A stretch of DNA of 25,818 nt from UBA11612 sp963976395 (GTDB lineage: Bacteria; Pseudomonadota; Alphaproteobacteria; Rhodospirillales; Rhodospirillaceae). The first letter of the stretch is position 1. Every line of letters starts with the position of its first letter. The notes beneath the pieces are model-generated. The model was not told the DNA's origin and did not search any database. It saw only the letters and a program-made list of their open reading frames with translations. Both the position numbers and the translations under genes were made by a program. This document shows, one piece after another, positions 1-7,858 of the stretch. The stretch covers positions 1 through 25,818 of the forward strand of contig CAXBLG010000045.1 in NCBI GenBank assembly GCA_963976395.1, written 5' to 3'.

Positions 1-208
1 AGTAGCAGAGATTAAGAGGCTCCAATCCATCAACGGCGAGATGGTGAAGGCCAAAGGCGGTCCTCATCTCTTCAAGTTCTTCCGGTGCAGGGTCTTTGAG
101 TGCCACCCAAACAAAACAGTCGGGCATCGCCACATAGGTATGGATGTCTCTGGTCGATATATCGGCCAGTTTATTTCCGTCCTGGTAGGCGATGCAGTTG
201 ATAAGCAT
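1..208 (-). CDS. corA: CorA-like magnesium/cobalt transporter, N-terminal part (runs off window)
   Basis: Read on the minus strand from ATG at 208, this gives about 69 codons with no stop before the window edge. It begins MLINCIAYQDG and continues with KLADIS, PDCFVWVALKDP and FGLHHLAV. This matches the cytoplasmic N-terminus of the CorA family, inner-membrane Mg2+/Co2+ channels with two C-terminal membrane helices. The ion-conducting part would lie outside the window. After LAVD (about position 37) the reading frame continues GLEPLNLCY, not the EDA-x-HQRPK-type stretch usual in this family. The gene may therefore be cut or rearranged just before the edge. The start is supported by agreement with the usual family N-terminus; only a weak purine-rich ribosome site (GAAAAG) precedes it. 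Family assignment is fairly confident, integrity is not. Confidence 0.72.
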   Translation of the reverse strand, partial: MLINCIAYQDGNKLADISTRDIHTYVAMPDCFVWVALKDPAPEELEEMRTAFGLHHLAVDGLEPLNLCY

Positions 209-454
209 GAGGACTTTTCGGGCTGATAGGTCGTTCTAGGGCCAAGATAGAGGGATTTCACTCACTTTCCCAGGCAGCTTTTGACCTAGCAATTGAGCAA
301 GCATCCGACACCCAATCCAAGGTTGATTTGATGAGGCTCGGTCGTCGCGTGCCTTTTTGCGGCATCTCGTTAACAGTCTGTTCGCAGTTTGTTGGCACCT
401 TTGAATCTCAATGGGCCATCCCGTCAAGCGAGGTCCGGGCGCACAGAGGTTATC

Positions 455-940
455 GTGATCAATACGCAAAAGTATCTAACGCCCAAGCTTCCTTGGGGCA
501 TCAAAATCGAGATGCTGACGGCGCGCGATCCACTTTTGCAACAGATACAGAACGTCGTAGAAGCCCAGGGCGCGCCAGCAGCAGATGCAGACTCGGCACA
601 ATGGTTTTCGACGCTGGTCGCAAAGCATATGAACAATGATGCGATGATTGTCGTGGTTCGAACAGGCGGCGTACTTTCCGGCTTCTTAGTTTTGGAGTCC
701 TCGCAATCAAGTGCATCCTATGCCTGGGTCGAGAAGAACTACCGTGGCATGGGACTTGGCGAGCGCTTTTATTCCTCTGCTTGTACTAATTTGGGTACAC
801 CCAGGCCTCAATTCACGCTGCATAAAGATTTGAAGGCAGAATTCGCACCGGTTCTAAAGACCCTGATCGAGGCTCCGGACTTTCATGATCCGTTTTATGT
901 CTTGAACCCGCGCCCCGTCCAATCGCGTGAAGCGGCGTAA
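455..940 (+). CDS. Small GNAT-like acetyltransferase-fold protein
   Basis: A 161-residue protein is proposed with GTG start at 455, because AGAGGT (445-450) lies four bases upstream. An upstream ATG at 389 would add 22 residues without a comparable ribosome site. Residues 64-81 form a hydrophobic strand-like stretch (MIVVVRTGGVLSGFLVL). Residues 89-106 (YAWVEKNYRGMGLGERFY) resemble motif A of GNAT N-acetyltransferases, where R-x-x-G-x-G binds the acetyl-CoA pyrophosphate. The substrate cannot be predicted. The protein is close to the usual size of a single GNAT domain (about 150 residues). It stands alone, divergent from the corA-like gene. The GNAT call rests on one motif and length, so it should be treated as tentative. 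Confidence 0.5.
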   Translation: MINTQKYLTPKLPWGIKIEMLTARDPLLQQIQNVVEAQGAPAADADSAQWFSTLVAKHMNNDAMIVVVRTGGVLSGFLVLESSQSSASYAWVEKNYRGMGLGERFYSSACTNLGTPRPQFTLHKDLKAEFAPVLKTLIEAPDFHDPFYVLNPRPVQSREAA

Positions 941-952
941 CTGTATACGCTC

Positions 953-978
953 ATTTCTAATTTCATCATTTTAGAAAT
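953..978. repeat. AT-rich inverted repeat after the GNAT-like gene
   Basis: ATTTCTAA (953-960) and TTAGAAAT (971-978) are a perfect 8-bp inverted repeat with a 10-base loop, 13 bases after the stop codon. There is no T tract and the stem is A+T-rich, so it is a poor intrinsic terminator and could equally be a protein site. The rest of 941-1258 (318 bases) holds no gene I can support. The 83-residue reading frame beginning at 1011 has no ribosome site and no recognisable motif. Confidence 0.3.
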
Positions 979-1258
979 AGCTGGACTACTCAGTTAATCC
1001 GCTGGCCAGCATGCTCTATGCTGAAATTGAGACTCCCGCTGCAAAAAGTTCGCACTTAATACTCCACGTGCGCTGCCTCTATTCCAGATTCAGGGGATAT
1101 GCTTTGCAGTCTTTCGAAGTCCTCCTGCCGATGTTTTTGATTGAGTTGCCATTCCTTTTTAGATGGTTTCGTATGGTCGGCGAGGTGGCTCTAGAAATAC
1201 AAGGTGGATGGTTGATCGCCATGCCTTGTCGACAATGCAGCGCGGGGGACATAAGGCC

Positions 1259-2674
1259 ATGAGACGCATACTCTTGACGATAGTTGTCATACTTACATCG
1301 TTCAGCGCCGGACAAGCGCAAACAGAGGCTCCAATTTATCTAACCGGAGGTCATCTGGTTGATGTTATTCGCGGCGAAATTTATGAAGACATCGGCGTTC
1401 TGATCGAAGACGACAAAATTACCGGGCTGTTTTTCGATTTTCCGTACAATGACAATCGGATCCCCGAAAATGCTGTTCGTGTTGATCTTAAGGGCAAATA
1501 TCTGATTCCCGGAATGTTTGACCTCCACGTTCACGCCAATACCAAAGTTCGCGATATAGACGTTGATATGGAACGATTTTTCAAAATGTTCCTCGCGGGT
1601 GGTGTCACGTCAATCCGGGCGATGTCGGATGACACAGAGTCTTTGATCAATATGAAACTCGCCATCGATACGAATAAGATGGAAGGGCCTAACTTAATCG
1701 TTGGTTCGTTTCCTCCGTTCGAACAGGCGCCTGGGTTTCCTAAGGAAGAACGCACGATTATCGTTAATAATACCTTCGAAGCGCGCGCGTTGGTGCGTGA
1801 ACACGCCTACCTCGGTGCGGAATGGATCAAGTTTTACAACTATGGTGATGCGGAAATTACGGAGGCAGTGGTCGATGAAGCGCACCTGCACGGGCGAAAA
1901 GTGTTTGGTCACTTTGCAACTCTCGGCGCGGCGGAAGCGTCTCGGCTAGGCGTTGATAGCCTCGAACACACGGTCGGTCTGTTGCAGTCCGCATTGAATT
2001 ACGAAGATAGTATTTCGCTAACTCACATTGGTTACTACCGGCTCTTTGTATTATGGCCTCTCGCGAACCAAGAAAAATTGGATGAGACATTCAAGACTCT
2101 TATTGAAAATGGCACGGCCGTGGTGCCCACAATCGCAATTCAAAATATTGTAGCTGATCCAAAGGGTCTCGTGCAGCGAAGCGAACACTGGTTTGATCTG
2201 TATCAGCCTGAGATACTGGCGATGGGAGAGCGGGGTGTTCCAACCTACAATTTCAGCGGTACTGAAAAGCAGTGGAAAGAGAGCATTTTAACGCAGGCTC
2301 GCCATATCGCGCGGTTCGTGAATATGGGCGGTAAGGTGGGAATCGGTTCGGACCTAAATCCCGCGCCTCCCTTAGTGCCGGGTCTAAGCATTCATCAAGA
2401 GTTGGACTATTACGTTGATGGCGGCATGACACCGTTGCAAGCCTTACAGGCAGCGACGATTAACTCGGCGGAAATTTTGGGGTGGGAGCAGAGATTCGGG
2501 TCGATCGAAGTGGGTAAACAGGCTGATATTGTTGCGCTCGATGGGAATCCCCTCGCAGATATCAAGGCGGTCTATGCCGTAGATACGGTAGTTAAAGCCG
2601 GGCGAGTCTACAAGGTCGAAGATCTCAAAAATAATATTCGAAATATGATATCTGCAGGAACGTCACGTCGCTAA
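1259..2674 (+). CDS. Secreted metal-dependent amidohydrolase
   Basis: The 471-residue product starts at ATG 1259, preceded by GGGGGA (1243-1248). An in-frame ATG at 1163 exists, but starting at 1259 puts a signal peptide at the very N-terminus: MRRILLTIVVIL, a hydrophobic core, then a probable cut after GQA. The mature protein has the amidohydrolase superfamily layout: an N-terminal beta-sandwich strand, DLHVH metal ligands (H90, H92), a lysine after the third strand (K191 in WIKFYNYG, candidate carbamylated ligand), H218 in GHF, H237 in SLEHTV, D365 in GIGSDLNP, and the closing GKQADIVALDGNPL segment. It should hydrolyse an amide or ester bond in the periplasm. Similarity in style is to imidazolonepropionase- or prolidase-like amidohydrolases, but the substrate is unknown. 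Codon use looks less G+C-rich than in the right half of the window. Confidence 0.85.
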   Translation: MRRILLTIVVILTSFSAGQAQTEAPIYLTGGHLVDVIRGEIYEDIGVLIEDDKITGLFFDFPYNDNRIPENAVRVDLKGKYLIPGMFDLHVHANTKVRDIDVDMERFFKMFLAGGVTSIRAMSDDTESLINMKLAIDTNKMEGPNLIVGSFPPFEQAPGFPKEERTIIVNNTFEARALVREHAYLGAEWIKFYNYGDAEITEAVVDEAHLHGRKVFGHFATLGAAEASRLGVDSLEHTVGLLQSALNYEDSISLTHIGYYRLFVLWPLANQEKLDETFKTLIENGTAVVPTIAIQNIVADPKGLVQRSEHWFDLYQPEILAMGERGVPTYNFSGTEKQWKESILTQARHIARFVNMGGKVGIGSDLNPAPPLVPGLSIHQELDYYVDGGMTPLQALQAATINSAEILGWEQRFGSIEVGKQADIVALDGNPLADIKAVYAVDTVVKAGRVYKVEDLKNNIRNMISAGTSRR

Positions 2675-2761
2675 CGTTGAGCCGTTGCGTAAGAGTCTGC
2701 TACAGCAATAGCGGCGATGATGATTATCTAACTAAATTAATCGTGACAGAAAAGAAGCTGT

Positions 2762-3994
2762 ATGGTGGATATCCCTTCCTTTGTGACTCATCTTGAGTGT
2801 TCGATGACCGGTCAGCGGTATGAGCGAGGTAAGGTTCATGGTCTGTCCGAAGCGGGTAAGCCGCTGCTGGTGCGGTATGATCTCGCTGGAATTGCGGGCG
2901 CCTTAACCAAAGAAAAACTGGCGTCTCGTACAGGAGGGTTTTGGCGCTACCGAGAGTTTCTTTCCGTTACTAAAACCGAGAACGTTGTCGCGTTGGGCGA
3001 AAATGTTACGCCTCTTGTGTCGCTCTCACGCATTGGCCGCAAGCTCGGAGTAGAGACTGGTGGGCTGTTGGTCAAAGACGACGGACAACTACCGACCGGG
3101 TCTTTTAAAGCGAGGGGTCTTGCCTTGGCGGTTGCGATGGCAAAGGAACTGGGCCTTTCGCATCTGGCCATGCCGACAAATGGAAATGCCGGGGCGGCCA
3201 TGGCGGCTTACGCGAGCCACGCCGGATTGCACACTACAATTTTCTGTCCCGACGACACACCGGAGATCAATGTTTCGGAAATCGGGATGCAGGGAGCATC
3301 GGTGTATTTGGTCAACGGATTGATCAACGATTGTGGCAAGATTGTCGCTGATGGGAAAGGGCCTGTGGGATGGTTCGATGTATCGACCTTGAAAGAGCCG
3401 TACCGGATCGAGGGTAAGAAGACGATGGGATTGGAAATCGCCGAGCAGCTGAATTGGCAGCTACCTGACGTGATTTTCTACCCGACGGGTGGCGGTACCG
3501 GTCTCATAGGTATGTGGAAGGCGTTCGCTGAACTTGAAGAGATGGGCTGGATCGGATCAAAGCGCCCTCGGATGGTCTCCGTCCAGGCCAGCGGCTGCGC
3601 ACCGATCGTACAGGCGTATGAGGCCGGTGAAGAGCACGCGCCCTTATGGGAGGATGCGCATACTGTTGCCGCAGGTATTCGCGTGCCGATTGCGGTGGGT
3701 GATTTTCTCATACTGAGAGCGGTGCGAGACTCAGGAGGATTTGCGATAGCGGTTGACGATGAGGATATTCTAGCTGCTCGTGAAGAAATTGCTCGTGAGG
3801 AAGGCTTTCTGATGTGCCCGGAGGGAGCGGCCACCTACGCGGCGTACATCCAGGCTCTCAAAGATGGTCGCGTAACGGCAAGCGAGCGCGTGATTTTGTA
3901 CAATTCGGCAACGGGCCTGAAGTATCCATTGACTAAATTTACCCGCAGTCTCGATCGAACCAAACCAATTCCGTATGCAGAAATGATCAGCTGA
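2762..3994 (+). CDS. thrC: Threonine synthase (PLP-dependent)
   Basis: The 410-residue product is a fold-type II PLP enzyme. K116 in PTGSFKARG is the Schiff-base lysine, TNGNAGAA (139-146) contacts the substrate carboxylate, and PTGGGTG (241-247) is the phosphate-binding loop. The N-terminal HLECSMTGQRYERG segment, the GWFDVSTLKEPYRIEGKK stretch and the C-terminal PEGAATYAAY match threonine synthase (O-phosphohomoserine to threonine plus phosphate, EC 4.2.3.1) better than threonine dehydratase or cysteine synthase. Length fits the shorter threonine synthase subgroup. The start at 2762 follows a purine-rich AGAAAAGAAG. It lies 87 bases after the amidohydrolase on the same strand. A paralogous ammonia-lyase-type activity cannot be excluded, since no other threonine-pathway gene is nearby. 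Confidence 0.8.
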   Translation: MVDIPSFVTHLECSMTGQRYERGKVHGLSEAGKPLLVRYDLAGIAGALTKEKLASRTGGFWRYREFLSVTKTENVVALGENVTPLVSLSRIGRKLGVETGGLLVKDDGQLPTGSFKARGLALAVAMAKELGLSHLAMPTNGNAGAAMAAYASHAGLHTTIFCPDDTPEINVSEIGMQGASVYLVNGLINDCGKIVADGKGPVGWFDVSTLKEPYRIEGKKTMGLEIAEQLNWQLPDVIFYPTGGGTGLIGMWKAFAELEEMGWIGSKRPRMVSVQASGCAPIVQAYEAGEEHAPLWEDAHTVAAGIRVPIAVGDFLILRAVRDSGGFAIAVDDEDILAAREEIAREEGFLMCPEGAATYAAYIQALKDGRVTASERVILYNSATGLKYPLTKFTRSLDRTKPIPYAEMIS

Positions 3995-4141
3995 AAATCG
4001 AGTCCACTCCCAAACCAGGCAAAATTGATCTATGCAACAGAGTAGGGGGCTGAATACTTTCTTTTGAAAAGGCCTCAAGAACACGCAGGTTTACGTCGGC
4101 CTCAAATGCTTTTTCGTATTTTGTATCTAAAACATAAGCCT

Positions 4142-5779
4142 TCAGACGCTGGCGTCGTCCACAATCATGGCCGCCCCTTTTTCGGCAATCATCATTGTCG
4201 GCGTGTTGGTGTTGCCCGAGGTGATCGTCGGCATGATTGATGCATCGACAATACGGAGGCCGTCGGTGCCGCGCACACGCAGTCGCTCGTCTACCACAGA
4301 CATTTTATCGTCTCCCATACGCGCAGTGCCGACTGGATGAAAAATGGTCGTGCCGACATCGCCCGCCGCGCGGGCCAAATCTTCGGGGCTGCTTAAAGCT
4401 TCGCCCGGCAGGTGTTCTTGTGGCCGATATTTGGAAAGCGCCGGTTGGGCGACAATGCGGCGGGTAAGACGCAGGGCCTCCACGGCCAGTCGCTGGTCCT
4501 CCGGGTCCGAAAGATAATTTGGGTCGATTTTCGGTGCTGTGCGCGTGTTCGCGCTGATGGCGTGGCTTGTGCCGCGGCTGCGGGGGCGGAGGTTGCATGG
4601 CGCAAGGGTGAAAGCGGGAAACGCGTGTAGAGGCTCGCCGAAACGGTCCAAGCTTAAGGGCTGTACGTGGTACTGAATATCAGGCGTTTCTACGGATGGG
4701 CTGGAGCGGGCGAAAAGCACAAGCTGGCTTGGCGCCATGGACATGGGTCCGGTGCGGAATAATAAATACTCAAGCCCAATCGCCGCTTTGCCGGCAAGGC
4801 TGTGCACCCGTTCATTCAGTGTGGATATGCCGGATACTTTGTAAACGCAGCGCAGTTGTAAGTGATCCTGTAGGTTCTCGCCGACGCCGGGCGCGTGGTG
4901 GATCACAGATACCCCCAAATCGGTGAGCCGTTTGCTATCGCCAATACCTGAAACTTCCAGCAGTTGGGGAGACCCGATTGCGCCTGCAGCCAGAATGACT
5001 TCACCTTCCGCGCGCACGGTTTTTGGCGCGCCGTTCAGGATATATTCCACGCCAATGGCGCGGCGCCCTTCAAAAAGTATGCGCGAGGTATGGGCATGAG
5101 TTTGAATCTTAAGATTCGGCCGGTGCAGCACCGGTTTTAGAAAGGCATCGGCGGCACTCCACCGTCGGCCCTTCTTTTGGGTAACGCGAAAATAACCGGC
5201 GGCCTCGTCGTCGCTGGACGTGCAATCGTCGCGTTTGGGCAAACCTTCCTCGGCAGCGGCATCACGGATCGCATCCAGGATATCCCATCGTAGGCGTTGA
5301 GACTCAACGCGTACTTCACCGCCTGCGCCGTGCTCACCGATTGCCCCCTCGGCGAAGTCCTCGGCGCGTTTAAAGAATGGCAATACGTCGTCAGAGCCCC
5401 AACCGGCATTGCCGAGTTGCCGCCAGTGGTCATAGTCACGCTTTTGTCCGCGCGTGTAGATCATGCCGTTAATTGACGAGCAGCCGCCTAGAACCTTGCC
5501 GCGCGGGTAATTTAAGGCGCGTCCGGACAAACCCTGCTGCGCTTCTGTCCGGAAACACCAATCGACCCGAGGATTGCCCATGCAATACAGATACCCCACG
5601 GGAATATGGATCCACGGATAGGTGTTCTTGCCGCCGGCCTCCAGCAGAAGCACGCGATTGCGCGGATCGGCGGACAATCGGTTGGCCAATACACACCCGG
5701 CGCTGCCCGCGCCGACGATCACATAATCGAAAGAGTCGGGGTCGAAAGGGCCCGGGTCATTAGACGGATGCTGAGTCAT
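4142..5779 (-). CDS. GMC-family FAD oxidoreductase, choline dehydrogenase-like
   Basis: The product is 545 residues from ATG 5779. GTG at 5788 would add three residues, and neither start has a strong ribosome site. It has the GMC signature set: a dinucleotide fold for FAD (DYVIVGAGSAGCVLANRLS, about residues 18-36), LLEAGG, PRGKVLGGCSSINGMIYTRG, a mid-protein GSPQLLEVSGIG, and the C-terminal catalytic HPVGTARMG with a paired asparagine in SGNTNTPTMMIAEKGA. Such enzymes oxidise an alcohol to an aldehyde with FAD. Close relatives include choline, alkan-1-ol and other alcohol dehydrogenases, so the substrate should be left open. There is no betB or choline transporter beside it. It converges with threonine synthase across 147 bases that contain the dyad CTTTTGAAAAG (4061-4071). 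Confidence 0.88.
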   Translation of the reverse strand: MTQHPSNDPGPFDPDSFDYVIVGAGSAGCVLANRLSADPRNRVLLLEAGGKNTYPWIHIPVGYLYCMGNPRVDWCFRTEAQQGLSGRALNYPRGKVLGGCSSINGMIYTRGQKRDYDHWRQLGNAGWGSDDVLPFFKRAEDFAEGAIGEHGAGGEVRVESQRLRWDILDAIRDAAAEEGLPKRDDCTSSDDEAAGYFRVTQKKGRRWSAADAFLKPVLHRPNLKIQTHAHTSRILFEGRRAIGVEYILNGAPKTVRAEGEVILAAGAIGSPQLLEVSGIGDSKRLTDLGVSVIHHAPGVGENLQDHLQLRCVYKVSGISTLNERVHSLAGKAAIGLEYLLFRTGPMSMAPSQLVLFARSSPSVETPDIQYHVQPLSLDRFGEPLHAFPAFTLAPCNLRPRSRGTSHAISANTRTAPKIDPNYLSDPEDQRLAVEALRLTRRIVAQPALSKYRPQEHLPGEALSSPEDLARAAGDVGTTIFHPVGTARMGDDKMSVVDERLRVRGTDGLRIVDASIMPTITSGNTNTPTMMIAEKGAAMIVDDASV

Positions 5780-5831
5780 GGCTTGCACTTTGTGCAGTCA
5801 GAAGATTTAAGGCAATGGAGAGTTGCTGATT

Positions 5832-5855
5832 TGGTGGGCCGGAAATGGTGGGCCG
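5832..5855. repeat. Tandem 10-bp direct repeat TGGTGGGCCG in intergenic DNA
   Basis: TGGTGGGCCG occurs at 5832-5841 and again at 5846-5855, separated by GAAA. It lies in the 286-base gap between the oxidoreductase and the first mer promoter, where no gene is apparent. Its first 8 bases (TGGTGGGC) equal the start of the plus-strand sequence of the tRNA-Val 3' end at 15578-15585. It could mark the left side of the mer-containing insertion, but the match is short. A small dyad TAGCC-N5-GGCTA follows within about 70 bases. Confidence 0.35.
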
Positions 5856-6065
5856 ATAAGGACAAAGATGGGCACTGGTTTCTGTCGGTCTCCCTACATA
5901 GCCAAAAGGGCTAAATTTCGCGCCCGTGCTGGTCTCATGGAAGCCAAAAAAGGGCAATCACCGGCAGCGATCTTCTCCCAAAATACTTCCTTTTGACGGC
6001 CTAAGCCCGTCTATCAACGAGTGTTTCAAACAGGAGCCTACCCCTTTCCTACTCGGTTTCTGGCC

Positions 6066-6096
6066 TTGACCCTGTACTGTGGTACGGAGTTTAGAT
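6066..6096 (+). promoter_or_regulatory. MerR-type promoter/operator of the first mer-like operon
   Basis: The -35 element TTGACC (6066-6071) and -10 element TTAGAT (6091-6096) are separated by 19 bp. This is the overlong spacer that MerR regulators correct by untwisting DNA. The spacer holds the dyad CTGTAC-N4-GTACGG (6072-6087), one base different from the CCGTAC-N4-GTACGG dyad of the Tn501/Tn21 mercury operator as I recall it. Transcription should start near 6103 and read straight into merR with a leader of about 15 bases. Unlike the classical Gram-negative arrangement, the regulator is the first gene downstream and is not divergent. Confidence 0.85.
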
Positions 6097-6117
6097 TGGG
6101 TGTCGGAGGTAAGAGCG

Positions 6118-6534
6118 ATGAGCAATTTAACTATTGGCCATCTCGCAAAGAAGGCGAGCGTTGGCGTAGAGACAATTCGTTTTTACGAACGAAAAGGATT
6201 GATTCAACAACCTCCAAAGCCGTCAAGTGGCGGCTATAGGTCATATTCATCGGCTGAAGTAGAGCGCGTCCGCTTTATCCGCAGCGCTCAGCAACTCGGA
6301 TTTTCTCTACGGGAAATCGACGAACTTCTATCTCTTGAAGCGGACCCTGACGCGGATTGCCAGGATGTGCACGCTAAGGCCAAACATAAGCTTGAAGAAG
6401 TCGAGCAGAAACTTAAGCGTCTGCGCGCAGTGCGGTCCGCTCTAAAGTCGATCATAACGACCTGCCCTAAAAAGGGCCGCGCGGCGGGTCGCTGCACTAT
6501 CCTTCAAGCATTGAACACGAAGAACAATAGGTGA
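6118..6534 (+). CDS. merR: MerR, Hg(II)-responsive transcriptional regulator (copy 1)
   Basis: The 138-residue product has the N-terminal winged-helix MerR domain (IGHLAKKASVGVETIRFYERKGLI), a long dimerisation helix, and cysteines at 81, 116 and 126. These correspond to the Hg(II) ligands C82, C117 and C126 of Tn501 MerR. The start at 6118 is fixed by GGAGGT (6105-6110). In the apo form it should hold RNA polymerase at its own 19-bp-spacer promoter and activate on binding Hg(II). It is the first gene of a four-gene operon with the HMA protein (4-base gap), the barrel protein and the NHL protein. It differs clearly in sequence from the second MerR at 8872-9279, so the two were not made by a recent duplication. 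Confidence 0.88.
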   Translation: MSNLTIGHLAKKASVGVETIRFYERKGLIQQPPKPSSGGYRSYSSAEVERVRFIRSAQQLGFSLREIDELLSLEADPDADCQDVHAKAKHKLEEVEQKLKRLRAVRSALKSIITTCPKKGRAAGRCTILQALNTKNNR

Positions 6535-6538
6535 CGCT

Positions 6539-6919
6539 ATGAGTTTGGACTTCCACTACCTTATCCGTCGCTCTTTATCGCCAACGGTTTTGCCGATGAA
6601 TATTGCAAAAGCCGTGCGAATGGCTTTAAGCGCACTTCTATTTTCGATCTTTATATCAGGCGCCTCGGTTACTACCGGATTCGCAGCAGACGGTATGACC
6701 ACATATTCGTTTCAGGCGGACGGATTAGCGTGCCCGTTCTGCGCCTACGGTATCGAAAAACGGGTACAAAAGCTTGATGGGGTTGTCTCAGTATCCACTG
6801 ATATTGCCAGCGGCAAAGTCATCATCGACGTCCAAAGTGAAACTGAATTGAAAGAGGCGGCGGTTAATGAAGCGGTGAATAAAGCTGGTTTTACGATGCG
6901 GTCGTTCAAGAAAGAATAA
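6539..6919 (+). CDS. Periplasmic HMA-domain metal-binding protein (MerP-like)
   Basis: The 126-residue protein has a signal sequence and a single heavy-metal-associated domain. ADGLACPFCAYGIEKRV places the metal-binding pair at C65 and C68 (C-P-F-C in place of the C-A-A-C usual in MerP). It is followed by the VVSVSTDIASGKVIIDV strand pair and NKAGFTMRSF, a complete ferredoxin-like beta-alpha-beta fold. The start at 6539 sits just after merR with AGG seven bases upstream. ATG 6596 is an alternative giving a shorter, more typical signal peptide (MNIAKAVRMALSALLFSIF). The mature form should bind Hg(II) or another thiophilic metal in the periplasm. Coupling to the next gene is tight: the stop codon is one base from the following ATG, suggesting translation in step with the barrel protein. 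Confidence 0.8.
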   Translation: MSLDFHYLIRRSLSPTVLPMNIAKAVRMALSALLFSIFISGASVTTGFAADGMTTYSFQADGLACPFCAYGIEKRVQKLDGVVSVSTDIASGKVIIDVQSETELKEAAVNEAVNKAGFTMRSFKKE

Positions 6920-6920
6920 A

Positions 6921-7847
6921 ATGAGAACGTGTGCAATAAAATCACAGCATCTCTCTCTGGCGGCGATGGCGCTTATTGGGACAACGTTACTTAACCTTGC
7001 TCCTTCCGTCGCCGCTCCGCAGACCTTCAACACAGCGCTCCCTATAGCCCAAGAAGAATTCGTTTTCCGTGGCCAGTTTCTCCATCGCTCGATAGGCGAT
7101 GACCCGTTGCCTGCCGATGCTCAGGTCGATGTGTATGGCGGTATTGGTGTGCTGGGTTACGGCGTGACGGCGGATTTGGCTGTTTTCGGAGTTCTGCCGT
7201 ACTTCAATAAAACTCTGAGCTTTAATGATTCCCTCGGTCAACGCGTATCGCGTCATGCGTCCGGATTTGGTGATTCCCGACTATTTGCGCGCTACACCAT
7301 TATCCGAAGCGATGCGCCTGGCCGCACTTTTCGCATAGCGCCGTTTCTGGGCGTGGAATTGCCGTCAGGGAACGACAATGACCGCGACAATCTGGGCGCG
7401 TTGCCTCGGCCTCTTCAAGCAGGCTCCGGCTCCTGGGATCCATTTGGCGGAGTTGTTCTGACATATCAGACGCTCGACTATCAAATCGACGCCCAAGCTG
7501 GTTATCAGCTTAATACAGCGGCAAACGGGTTTTCCTTTGGTGATCAAGCGCAATTGGACGCATCGATCCAGTACCGATTGTGGCCGCGAACTCTAAGTGC
7601 CAAGACGGAGGGATTCTTTTACGGTGTTCTTGAAGGTAACTTATTTCACCAGAACAGAAACCGAATTGGCGGCGTATCCGACAACGACTCCGGCGGCACT
7701 ACGCTCTTTGTGTCCCCGGGCATTCAATATGTGACAAGACGCTGGATTGCAGAGGCCATTGTCCAAGTCCCGATGCTTCAAGACCTTAACGGAGCGGCCC
7801 TGAAAGATGATTTTATCCTGCGCGTCGGCCTCCGCGTGAATTTCTAA
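6921..7847 (+). CDS. Outer-membrane beta-barrel protein of the metal-responsive operon
   Basis: The 308-residue protein starts with a signal peptide (about residues 1-32, ending PSVAAP). It then shows alternating amphipathic strands rich in Tyr, Phe and Gly, such as VDVYGGIGVLGYGVTADLAVFGVLPYF and RIAPFLGVELPSG. It ends RVGLRVNF, a terminal phenylalanine typical of outer-membrane barrels recognised by the BAM machinery. The pattern resembles the barrel family annotated as transporter or MetA-pathway phenol-degradation protein (Pfam PF13557), but I cannot search to confirm. It would sit in the outer membrane as a channel or binding surface working with the periplasmic HMA protein encoded just upstream. 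Whether it imports, exports or only binds metal is unknown. Confidence 0.7.
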   Translation: MRTCAIKSQHLSLAAMALIGTTLLNLAPSVAAPQTFNTALPIAQEEFVFRGQFLHRSIGDDPLPADAQVDVYGGIGVLGYGVTADLAVFGVLPYFNKTLSFNDSLGQRVSRHASGFGDSRLFARYTIIRSDAPGRTFRIAPFLGVELPSGNDNDRDNLGALPRPLQAGSGSWDPFGGVVLTYQTLDYQIDAQAGYQLNTAANGFSFGDQAQLDASIQYRLWPRTLSAKTEGFFYGVLEGNLFHQNRNRIGGVSDNDSGGTTLFVSPGIQYVTRRWIAEAIVQVPMLQDLNGAALKDDFILRVGLRVNF

Positions 7848-7858
7848 GGAATCGCGCC

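Noticed and set aside
1011..1262. 83-codon frame before the amidohydrolase
   Set aside because: No ribosome site, no recognisable motif, and it overlaps the start of the amidohydrolase signal peptide region.
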